Shown here: in pieces, positions 1-6,368 of the stretch | Position numbering within the stretch: position 1 is the first letter of the stretch | Layout: each line of letters begins with the position of its first letter | Source: Anaerolinea sp. | GTDB taxonomy: Bacteria; Chloroflexota; Anaerolineae; Anaerolineales; Anaerolineaceae | Assembly (NCBI GenBank): GCA_020725865.1 | Contig: DYEC01000022.1 | Span: 1-64,000, forward strand | Reading direction: 5' to 3' | DNA: 64,000 nucleotides | Notes under the pieces: generated by a model | Told to the model about the DNA's origin: nothing | The model's input: only the letters and a program-made list of their open reading frames with translations | Databases searched by the model: none | Made by a program: the position numbers and the translations under genes

Positions 1-37
1 GTGCAAGAGGCCCTGGGTTCAAATCCCAGCGCCCCGA
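1..37 (+). tRNA. tRNA-Pro, 3' fragment (5' part outside window)
   Basis: The fragment begins two bases inside the end of the anticodon loop. It continues with an anticodon-stem 3' strand GCAAG, a 5-base variable loop, a perfect T-arm (CTGGG, loop TTCAAAT, CCCAG) and an acceptor 3' strand CGCCCCG with discriminator A at 37. CCA is not encoded. The visible loop bases G37-T38 and the CGGGGCG-type acceptor fit bacterial tRNA-Pro. The anticodon itself is not in the window, so the amino acid is an inference; that this is a tRNA is nearly certain. Confidence 0.7.
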
Positions 38-40
38 CTG

Positions 41-67
41 AAAAGCCCTTTACACAGGGGCTTTTTT
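41..67. terminator. Rho-independent terminator after the tRNA, probably bidirectional
   Basis: An 8-bp stem AAAAGCCC/GGGCTTTT encloses an 8-9 base loop and is followed by a T-run on the plus strand. It ends the tRNA transcript on the plus strand. Read on the minus strand it lies directly behind the stop codon of the calcium-binding-repeat gene at 66, so it can serve both converging transcripts. Confidence 0.75.
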
Positions 68-518
68 ATTGGTATTGTTCCTCACAACTGCTGTCAAATG
101 TATCTGTACCGTCATTGCCATAACAGATATCGTATCCAGGTCCCCCAATGAGATAATCGTTGCCTGGTCCCCCAATTAAGATGTCGTTACCGTTAAATCC
201 GCGAAGAGTATCATTTTCACCACCACCTAAAACACAGTCTGAACCATTGCGTGCATTAATGTTATCTGCAATTGGGCTGCCAAGAATTAAGTCATTATTT
301 CCAATGCCGCTGATCGCGCCACTTCCGACAACAACATTTGTAACGTTGATCCCGGCGCACTCTGGCGGCTTCAGGTCATTTGGGGTTATGGCGCGGGTTT
401 GATACCCCAGCCCGCTAACAGGCACTACATTCGCCGCCGCAATTGCTGCCATTGTACCTGACAGAATAAGCAATATCAGCATAATCAAAAAGAGTCTCAC
501 TCGAAAAAGCCTGAACAT
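66..518 (-). CDS. Secreted protein with RTX-type calcium-binding repeats
   Basis: A 150-residue protein with a hydrophobic N-terminal signal segment (about residues 8-28) ending in an AAIAAAN sequence, a likely signal-peptidase site. After a linker containing GSGAISG come about five hemolysin-type nonapeptides of the GGxGxDxLxG kind (about residues 95-140, for example GGPGNDYLIG). In this family such repeats bind calcium and fold outside the cell as a parallel beta roll. Four cysteines lie in the mature part, which is unusual for RTX proteins. There is no adhesive or enzymatic domain, so the role is unknown; it may be a surface or matrix component. The gene starts 14 bases after the SipW-like peptidase gene with an AAGGTG ribosome site, so it is probably the last gene of that operon and a candidate substrate of the peptidase. 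The N-terminal AAAN-x-VP motif is shared with the product at 2951-3313. Confidence 0.8.
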   Translation of the reverse strand: MFRLFRVRLFLIMLILLILSGTMAAIAAANVVPVSGLGYQTRAITPNDLKPPECAGINVTNVVVGSGAISGIGNNDLILGSPIADNINARNGSDCVLGGGENDTLRGFNGNDILIGGPGNDYLIGGPGYDICYGNDGTDTFDSSCEEQYQ

Positions 519-532
519 CTCTGTTTTTCACC

Positions 533-2884
533 TTATCTTTTTGGCGAAACATCCACCAGGTTGCCCTCGCGTTTTAGAAACGGAAGGACATCCTCTGCCG
601 GCAGTGGAGGGCTGATGAAGTAACCCTGTGCCTCATCACAGGCATTTAATCGGAAAAAACCCAACTGCTCGCTGGTTTCTACACCAACTGCTACGACATT
701 GATTTTTCGCTCATGGGCAACTGTGATCCATTGGCGGGCCATCTCGTTCACATTACCGACGGTCGCCATACGCTGTACCAGTGTACGCCCAAGCTTAACT
801 CTACTGATTCCCATTTCAGAATCCAGCATTTGCAGGCTTTTTCCAGCCGATGTACTGATTGTAACCCCAATACCTATGTCTTTTAACCGACGCAAGTTGC
901 CAGGTGCTTCGGGATTCGCTTCAATGGCTTCTTCAGGTATTTCCAGATGGATTAAGTCAGCTGTCAATCCGAATTCCTGAAGTGTATTTTCAATTTTTTC
1001 TGCGAAGTCATCCATTGCCAACTGCTGTCCCGATATATTAATTGCCAGTGGATATGAGAAGCCTTGATTCTTCCACGCAGCTAACTGTGCGCATCCTTGC
1101 TGCAATACCCAATTATCAATCAGCGGGGTTAAGCCTGCCATCTCAATCTGTGGCAGGAATTCTCCCGGGGAGAGTAGGCCGCGTTCGGGGTGCCGCCAGC
1201 GCAAGAAGGATTCAATTTGAGTAATTCTGCCGCTTTCCAGTGATACAGTTGGCTGATAATACAAAATAAACTCATTATTATCCAGAGCACGACGGATTTC
1301 AGCTTCCAGCGCAGGATCCACAAACCGGCTGGCAGGGGTTGCTGTCGGTTTGCGATAAAGGTATGTGGTTATCTGGTCACGCACGATGTAATTAACCCAT
1401 TGCCCGTCGCTGTGATAAAACACCACTTCACCCAGCCGCTCAGCCAGCCGGGCAAGATCATCCAGTGAGTTTAAGGTTACCGTGTGTTCGCCCGCACGAA
1501 GCACTGGGGTAGAGACTTCCACCAATCTGGGTCCTAGGACAAGCTGTGCCAGCAATTTATCATCCGAGCGTTCAGCACGACTGGCAAGATACGCCGGTAC
1601 TACCAGACCAACCGCCGCAAGCAGTAAACCAATCACGGAGATCAGACGTGCAGTTGGGATAGGAATACTCAATGAAAAGATGGAAAGTTGATTGACCTCT
1701 TTCCTCATCTCGCTGAGCATGCCGGCTGTTGCAGGTTGAAGCGGATTAATTCCATCTTGCTCAGAACGCATCAGATAAATCTGCTGCGGCTCCACAATAA
1801 ATTTCAGCGGTGGCGAAAAGGTATCTTGCAGCTTTCTATTACCGATTTGTCCATTGATACGAACGTTTGGTGTCAGTGATAGATAGTATTGATAGTTCTG
1901 GATGCCGGTTATCTCCTGGACTTGCTCAATTATTTGCTCAACTTGGCATACATCCAGAACAGCCTGTGTGTGAAAACGATTCCCTTGAAAGGTTTGTTCT
2001 GATTGCAATGCAATTTGTCTTTGCCAGCCGCTGGACGAGCCGACTTCTGCTACTAGTTGGTATTTACCATCCCCTATAAATGGCAACGATGTGTGCAGGT
2101 TGTAATCGAAGGTTACGTCAACCTGACAGGTCAGACGAGGAAAAATAGCTTTTCCGCTTTCGATACGATTGTTATCATAAATGCCAGCCGGCACAGAAGC
2201 AGAATAAGCATAAAAACCGGTCTGTTGATAAGCAAGATTATCCGGTACTTCGCGCAACAAAGGCTTGGTAAAAGAAAAGACCCCAAGAATAAGGGATAAA
2301 ATGCCAATGGTATAAGTAATGAAAAGATAGTTTTCCTGCTGGTTTGCCAGTAACCGAGGAATTTTTGTAAATGAAGATTGAAAGCGTTCTCGAATTTTTC
2401 GACTTCTGTTCGGAGCCGTAGGTTGCATAAATGTTATTCCAATTAATACACTGCCTGCACCCACCAGAATTGCCATTATCAGTGGTGTTTGTAGCCAGGC
2501 AAAGATTTTGCCCAATCCGGGAATCAATAACCAGTATTTCCCGAGGATTTCGTCCGATGCAGGTTCGTACGCATCCAGCCAGGTATTATTATCTCCTTGA
2601 AGCACAAAGCGGTCAAGTTTTTGAGCTACGATTCGATGAATCACAGGACCGATTCCGGGGTAATGGTAAGCGGCAATATCACCTGCTTTATAAAAGGGTG
2701 CCCGGTGAAGCAACACCAAGTCACCTTTGGCAAATTTGGGCTGCATGCTATTGCCATTTACAATGATGTAGGTGATCTGTCCGCCAAACTTTGTGGGTGC
2801 AAAGATTGCCCATGCAAGCAAAACGAGACAGATTGCCAGAGCAGAACGAAGGAACGATTTACGCGTTAGGAACTTGAAAGCCAT
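533..2884 (-). CDS. SipW-type signal peptidase fused to DUF5305-like ectodomain and degenerate EAL domain
   Basis: A 783-residue membrane protein with an unusual architecture. Residues 1-155 are an S26B (SipW/Sec11-type) signal peptidase: a transmembrane helix, the serine box GNSMQPKF, the histidine box VIHRIVA (His replaces the Lys of ordinary bacterial LepB) and a GDNN box. A second helix follows at about 132-152. A third helix at about 187-207 leads to an extracytoplasmic domain (about 208-400), and another helix (about 410-432) returns to the cytoplasm; this part resembles DUF5305 of archaeal and Chloroflexota proteins. Residues about 530-775 are an EAL-type domain. It keeps QP, the first Glu (ESF instead of EAL), NIS, the Lys of the KID region and QG, but the DDFGTG loop is replaced by TISTSAG and AEGVET reads AVGVET. 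Cyclic-di-GMP hydrolysis is therefore unlikely, while binding remains possible. It probably removes the signal peptides of the two small secreted proteins encoded on either side. Domain boundaries are approximate. Confidence 0.85.
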   Translation of the reverse strand: MAFKFLTRKSFLRSALAICLVLLAWAIFAPTKFGGQITYIIVNGNSMQPKFAKGDLVLLHRAPFYKAGDIAAYHYPGIGPVIHRIVAQKLDRFVLQGDNNTWLDAYEPASDEILGKYWLLIPGLGKIFAWLQTPLIMAILVGAGSVLIGITFMQPTAPNRSRKIRERFQSSFTKIPRLLANQQENYLFITYTIGILSLILGVFSFTKPLLREVPDNLAYQQTGFYAYSASVPAGIYDNNRIESGKAIFPRLTCQVDVTFDYNLHTSLPFIGDGKYQLVAEVGSSSGWQRQIALQSEQTFQGNRFHTQAVLDVCQVEQIIEQVQEITGIQNYQYYLSLTPNVRINGQIGNRKLQDTFSPPLKFIVEPQQIYLMRSEQDGINPLQPATAGMLSEMRKEVNQLSIFSLSIPIPTARLISVIGLLLAAVGLVVPAYLASRAERSDDKLLAQLVLGPRLVEVSTPVLRAGEHTVTLNSLDDLARLAERLGEVVFYHSDGQWVNYIVRDQITTYLYRKPTATPASRFVDPALEAEIRRALDNNEFILYYQPTVSLESGRITQIESFLRWRHPERGLLSPGEFLPQIEMAGLTPLIDNWVLQQGCAQLAAWKNQGFSYPLAINISGQQLAMDDFAEKIENTLQEFGLTADLIHLEIPEEAIEANPEAPGNLRRLKDIGIGVTISTSAGKSLQMLDSEMGISRVKLGRTLVQRMATVGNVNEMARQWITVAHERKINVVAVGVETSEQLGFFRLNACDEAQGYFISPPLPAEDVLPFLKREGNLVDVSPKR

Positions 2885-2898
2885 GTGATCCTGAATGA

Positions 2899-2931
2899 GA
2901 AAAGAGCGCGCTGATCACACGCGCTCTTTTC
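2899..2931 (-). terminator. Strong hairpin between the secreted-protein gene and the SipW-EAL gene
   Basis: A perfect 12-bp inverted repeat (GAAAAGAGCGCG and its complement) with a 9-base loop CTGATCACA; T-rich ends in both directions make it a good intrinsic terminator. It begins 15 bases upstream of the SipW-EAL start codon, downstream of the small secreted-protein gene. In the minus direction it would stop most transcripts after the first gene and let a fraction read through, as expected for a highly expressed secreted protein followed by a low-abundance processing enzyme. Confidence 0.8.
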
Positions 2932-2950
2932 TTATATTTATCCAGATAAA

Positions 2951-3313
2951 TTACTGTGCAGCGACCACACGAAGATTGTCAGCTGCCAGGACGGTGACAG
3001 CCCCTCCTACATTGCAGGTCCATGTGCCGCCCGATTCAGTGCAGTTATACCATGAGCCGCCAGTAACCAATTGAATCTTCACAGTTGTGGGAGTGGTGGC
3101 ACCGGATAATGTGAAGGTGACTTGATTGATGACGGCTGGGTTGGTGGTGTCCAGAATATAATGAACATTAGAGACGGTGTAACCGCTGATTGCGCCGCTG
3201 CCGTCTCCAGCCCCAGATCCCGGAACGGTATTCGCGGCTGCATAAGCGAATGTTACTGCGGCGAGTATCAGGGCGAAAATAAGAGGGTAAAGAAGACGAG
3301 TTTTGCGATTCAT
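2951..3313 (-). CDS. Small secreted protein with SipW-associated N-terminus
   Basis: A 120-residue protein with a signal peptide of about 25 residues, ending in TFAYAAANTVPGSG. A mature domain of about 95 residues follows that is rich in Thr, Val and Gly, with GSGAISGYTVSNVHYIL near its start and two Cys in WYNCTESGGTWTCNV. It is probably a beta-sandwich, like the small exported proteins processed by SipW-type peptidases. The ATG at 3313 is chosen because AAGGAG precedes it by 7 bases; an upstream TTG in frame lacks a ribosome site. The gene heads a minus-strand unit followed by a terminator-like hairpin and then the signal peptidase gene. Function is not known; a surface fibre or matrix component is a guess. 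Confidence 0.75.
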   Translation of the reverse strand: MNRKTRLLYPLIFALILAAVTFAYAAANTVPGSGAGDGSGAISGYTVSNVHYILDTTNPAVINQVTFTLSGATTPTTVKIQLVTGGSWYNCTESGGTWTCNVGGAVTVLAADNLRVVAAQ

Positions 3314-3380
3314 GGTGAGGCTCCTTAATAAGAAATTTTTATGATTGACCAAAGAGAGAATTGTTAAGCCTTTGGTTGAT

Positions 3381-3396
3381 TTTCATTTTAATGAAA
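3381..3396. promoter_or_regulatory. AT-rich palindrome upstream of the secretion module, possible operator
   Basis: TTTCATT and AATGAAA are separated by two bases, about 70 bases upstream of the ATG of the small secreted protein. It overlaps the region where a promoter for the module should lie, so it could be a repressor or activator site. No close match to -35 and -10 consensus at correct spacing was recognised, so the call is tentative. Confidence 0.3.
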
Positions 3397-3473
3397 TTAG
3401 GCAGGAAATCACTTTACAATCACATTACAGATTTGAGGTGGAAAAATTTATAAGGAGCCTTTGAGTTTATTGT

Positions 3474-4427
3474 TTACAAAACCTGTTTTCGCCAGCCTTG
3501 CTCAACGAACAAGGGGATATACTCCTGTGGGATGAACAGACGGTCTTCGATATTCTGAATTGTGTAATAATTTTCCGGACGGATCAGCACGTCATCCTGT
3601 TTGCCAAGATCAATTACCCAGCGGTCAGGTGGTTGACGGCGTGCCAAAAAACGAAGTTCGAATGGTAATAGCTTCAGCGGCTCTGCCGGATCAAAGATGC
3701 CGATTTTCTGTTTGCGCGCCTGACGGATTGCTAAACGTGCCTCACGGAGGAGTTTGTCTTCATCGGCTTTTTGCGGTGCTTGAAACGGCGGAATCACCGC
3801 TTTTTGAGGTGCAATTTTACGAAAGGGGTTGATGTTAGGCCAGATGAAATATGGAGTTACAATTGCTTGCTGTACCAAACGGTCATTGTAACTGAGTGGC
3901 CGTTTATTATTTTCCCCCTCTTGAAAGCGGTTGATAAATCCAAGGAAACGTCCATAGCGATCCATGACCTCATTGCAAAACACAATGAAAAAGCGGAAGG
4001 TCTGCTCGTCTTGTTGTAGTGCTTCCATGTCCGCTAAGATCATCGCTTCTAGAGCCTGTTGCGCTTTTTGCGCGTGCATGGCATGATTGGCAGCAGTGTT
4101 AGGCTTACACCGCGCCCGCAGAGAGGCTTTCAAGCCATTGGGCAAGGCCGGATCAAACGGTTTCCAGCGCGTTGCGAAGGGGTTATCCAGAAATTCCGCC
4201 CATTCTGTCTTATGGATGGGAGTATATGCTTTTGAACCAGGCAACGAAAAGCTGATCTCTGCCGCGTCTATTCCTAACATACGAACGCCAAAATTGCCTT
4301 CAGCGCGTACCACGAGCGTATCACCATCATGTACTTGCTGGCGCACACTGCCAATCTGGTTGCCATGAAGACCAAGCCCCACCACGGCAAAGTTAGTATT
4401 ACCAATCTGCCCAATTACCTGCGGCAT
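3474..4427 (-). CDS. Thermonuclease (SNase-like) domain protein
   Basis: A 317-residue protein without signal peptide, so probably cytoplasmic. The first part (about residues 30-60) carries the thermonuclease signature: HDGDTLVVR, then FGVRMLGIDAAE, which supplies the Asp, Arg, Asp and Glu residues expected around the calcium and phosphate site of staphylococcal-nuclease folds. The rest of the domain is stretched by insertions (about residues 70-180) compared with the usual 120-150 residue domain, so activity is not certain. The C-terminal third is rich in Arg, Lys and Gln and unassigned. Start codon ATG at 4427 has a perfect AGGAGGAAAC ribosome site. It is divergent from the L,D-transpeptidase gene. 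Confidence 0.7.
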   Translation of the reverse strand: MPQVIGQIGNTNFAVVGLGLHGNQIGSVRQQVHDGDTLVVRAEGNFGVRMLGIDAAEISFSLPGSKAYTPIHKTEWAEFLDNPFATRWKPFDPALPNGLKASLRARCKPNTAANHAMHAQKAQQALEAMILADMEALQQDEQTFRFFIVFCNEVMDRYGRFLGFINRFQEGENNKRPLSYNDRLVQQAIVTPYFIWPNINPFRKIAPQKAVIPPFQAPQKADEDKLLREARLAIRQARKQKIGIFDPAEPLKLLPFELRFLARRQPPDRWVIDLGKQDDVLIRPENYYTIQNIEDRLFIPQEYIPLFVEQGWRKQVL

Positions 4428-4556
4428 GTTTCCTCCTCACAAGAGCCCTGTCCAGACCAAGATTGATAAAGTCAGTGTAACATGCAGATAGAGCTGAGTC
4501 AATCTATGCGAGTACGAGTTTGCCCGAATTCACACATATCATATCCGATTTATTCT

Positions 4557-4565
4557 TGGTATAAT
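4557..4565 (+). promoter_or_regulatory. Extended -10 promoter, near-leaderless start
   Basis: TGGTATAAT combines an extended -10 TG with a perfect TATAAT whose last base is only 7 bases before the ATG at 4573. Transcription would begin at or just before the start codon. No -35 hexamer was seen at 16-18 bases, which fits an extended -10 promoter. Confidence 0.6.
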
Positions 4566-4572
4566 ATTTTAT

Positions 4573-5640
4573 ATGACAGATGAATTTACTCGCCGCGATT
4601 TTTTGAAAATGTGCGCCTTGGGCATGGGAGTGTTAGCTTTTCGACCGTTTTTCAAACCGGTTGATCAGTCCGGATTGCTCAAGAGCCTGGACAGCGGAGA
4701 GGTTATTCGGATCACGACACAATCGGTTAGCGTGTATAGCGAGCCAAATGACAAGAGTAAAATCCTGTTTCAGCGCTATCGCGATGAGCTGGTCAATGTG
4801 TACTATGAAGTTAACTCGGAATTTGGCCCGGCTTATAACCCGCTCTGGTATCGCGTTTGGGGCGGGTATATTCACAGTGCGCATACCCAGCGCGTCGCTA
4901 TGCGGCTCAATCCGGTGCAGCACTCATTCCCTGAAAAAGGTCAACTGGCAGAGGTGACCGTGCCGTTTACTCAGAGCATGTTATACAATCAGCGAGAGGG
5001 CTGGCGACCCCTTTACCGCCTGTATTATGAATCAGTGCATTGGGTGATGGGTGTGGAGAGTGGTCCAGATGGTCAGCCCTGGTATCGGATTAAAGATGAG
5101 TTGTTTGATATTGATGCGCTGGATTATTTTGTTCCTGCCGCTCACATGCGCATCATACAGCCTGAGGAATTAACCCCTATCTCGCCGGATGTACCAGCAG
5201 GCAAGAAGCGGATTGAGATTTCCATTGCCCGCCAGATGCTCACTGCCTACGAAAATGATCGGATTGTCCTGCAAACCAAAATTGCCTCTGGTGTCCCCAT
5301 GCCAACCCCGCCGCCCGGACAAATTTCTACAGATACCCCTAAAGGTGAATTTCATGTTCAGAACAAAATGCCATCCAAACACATGGGTGATGGAAAGTTG
5401 ACTTCAGACTTGAATGCGTATGAGCTTCCCGGCGTGCCTTGGGTTTGTTTCTTTGAGCCCAAAGCAGGTGTTGCCACCCATGGCACATACTGGCATACCA
5501 ATTACGGCACTCCCATGAGTCATGGCTGTGTCAACATGCGCAGCGAAGAAGCAAAATTTATCTTCCGCTGGACAACGCCTATCTACGAGCCGGGTAACTG
5601 GGACCAGAAGGGTTATGGGACGTTGATCCTCGTTTCCTGA
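4573..5640 (+). CDS. Tat-exported L,D-transpeptidase (YkuD family)
   Basis: A 355-residue protein. The N-terminus carries a twin-arginine signal (TRRDFLK followed by a short hydrophobic stretch), so export of the folded protein through the Tat pathway is predicted; tatC is in this window at 24742-25467. Residues about 45-200 contain SH3-like wall-binding sequence. Residues about 210-350 are the YkuD catalytic domain, with the conserved HGTYW His and the SHGCVNMR motif holding the active-site Cys. Members of this family cross-link peptidoglycan or attach proteins to it through L,D bonds. No ribosome site is visible, and a -10 element lies directly upstream, so the message is probably leaderless. 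It appears to be a single gene. Confidence 0.9.
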   Translation: MTDEFTRRDFLKMCALGMGVLAFRPFFKPVDQSGLLKSLDSGEVIRITTQSVSVYSEPNDKSKILFQRYRDELVNVYYEVNSEFGPAYNPLWYRVWGGYIHSAHTQRVAMRLNPVQHSFPEKGQLAEVTVPFTQSMLYNQREGWRPLYRLYYESVHWVMGVESGPDGQPWYRIKDELFDIDALDYFVPAAHMRIIQPEELTPISPDVPAGKKRIEISIARQMLTAYENDRIVLQTKIASGVPMPTPPPGQISTDTPKGEFHVQNKMPSKHMGDGKLTSDLNAYELPGVPWVCFFEPKAGVATHGTYWHTNYGTPMSHGCVNMRSEEAKFIFRWTTPIYEPGNWDQKGYGTLILVS

Positions 5641-5650
5641 GCTCCGGAGT

Positions 5651-6292
5651 CTAAAACTCAGCCACCAGTACGGCACGTGCAGGAGACCCGTCGCTTCCGC
5701 CAAGCTTGAGCGGCAAGCAAATTAATTCATACTGTCCTGCCGGCACTTTGAAAAGATCAACGCCTTCCAGGATGACAATCCCTGCCTGTAGCAGGATTTG
5801 ATGGGTTGGGCGACTTTTCTTGTAAGGCGCTACCGATAAATAATCCACACCAACAAGCTGGATGCCTTGTTTTACTAAAAACTCAGCGCCGCTCGCATCA
5901 ATGGCTACAAAATCTTTGTGAAAAGAGGGCATCTTTTCCTGCCAGAGAGCGGAGTTGCGCGTTTTAAGTAGCAGGCGAGTTGTGTCCTCCGCAATATTGG
6001 CATCCTCCAATACATCTGAGGTGATTACATCTACACTGTCTGGAAGTTGGATGACCTGTGCCGGCCCAATTAATATCTCTAGCGCCAGTCCCTCAACACT
6101 TTTGGCTCCCGGCAGAAAATGAACCGGCGCGTCCACATGCGTTCCGGCATGGACGCCCATCACCAGTCGGGATACATTTGAATTAGCGCCCTCTTCGATT
6201 TTGTTGACGCGTTCAAGAACAATAGTGGGATCTCCGGGCCAGACCGGCAGGTTAGGAGTAATGGTGAGTGAAATATCAAAGTATTTCTTCAT
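5651..6292 (-). CDS. Cyclase-family metal-dependent hydrolase (kynurenine formamidase-like)
   Basis: A 213-residue cytoplasmic protein. It starts with the typical DISLTITPNLPVWPGDP sequence and has the metal-binding motif HAGTHVDAPVHF (HxGTHxDxPxHF) at about residues 47-58, which in this family binds zinc or manganese in arylformamidase and related cyclases. Length fits the family. GGAGGATCATA precedes the ATG. It converges on the L,D-transpeptidase gene with only 10 bases between them. The substrate cannot be told from sequence, and no other tryptophan-degradation gene is near, so a different amide or lactone substrate is quite possible. Confidence 0.85.
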   Translation of the reverse strand: MKKYFDISLTITPNLPVWPGDPTIVLERVNKIEEGANSNVSRLVMGVHAGTHVDAPVHFLPGAKSVEGLALEILIGPAQVIQLPDSVDVITSDVLEDANIAEDTTRLLLKTRNSALWQEKMPSFHKDFVAIDASGAEFLVKQGIQLVGVDYLSVAPYKKSRPTHQILLQAGIVILEGVDLFKVPAGQYELICLPLKLGGSDGSPARAVLVAEF

Positions 6293-6368
6293 TATGATCC
6301 TCCATACTGCAAATTATAACCGCACCATATAGCAAGTATGTCTTTAGTGTCTAAGGTTCGCGAAGAAA

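Noticed and set aside
1-3400. Genomic island inserted at tRNA-Pro
   Set aside because: A tRNA 3' end next to an accessory-looking module suggested integration, but I saw no integrase and no repeated copy of the tRNA end in the window.
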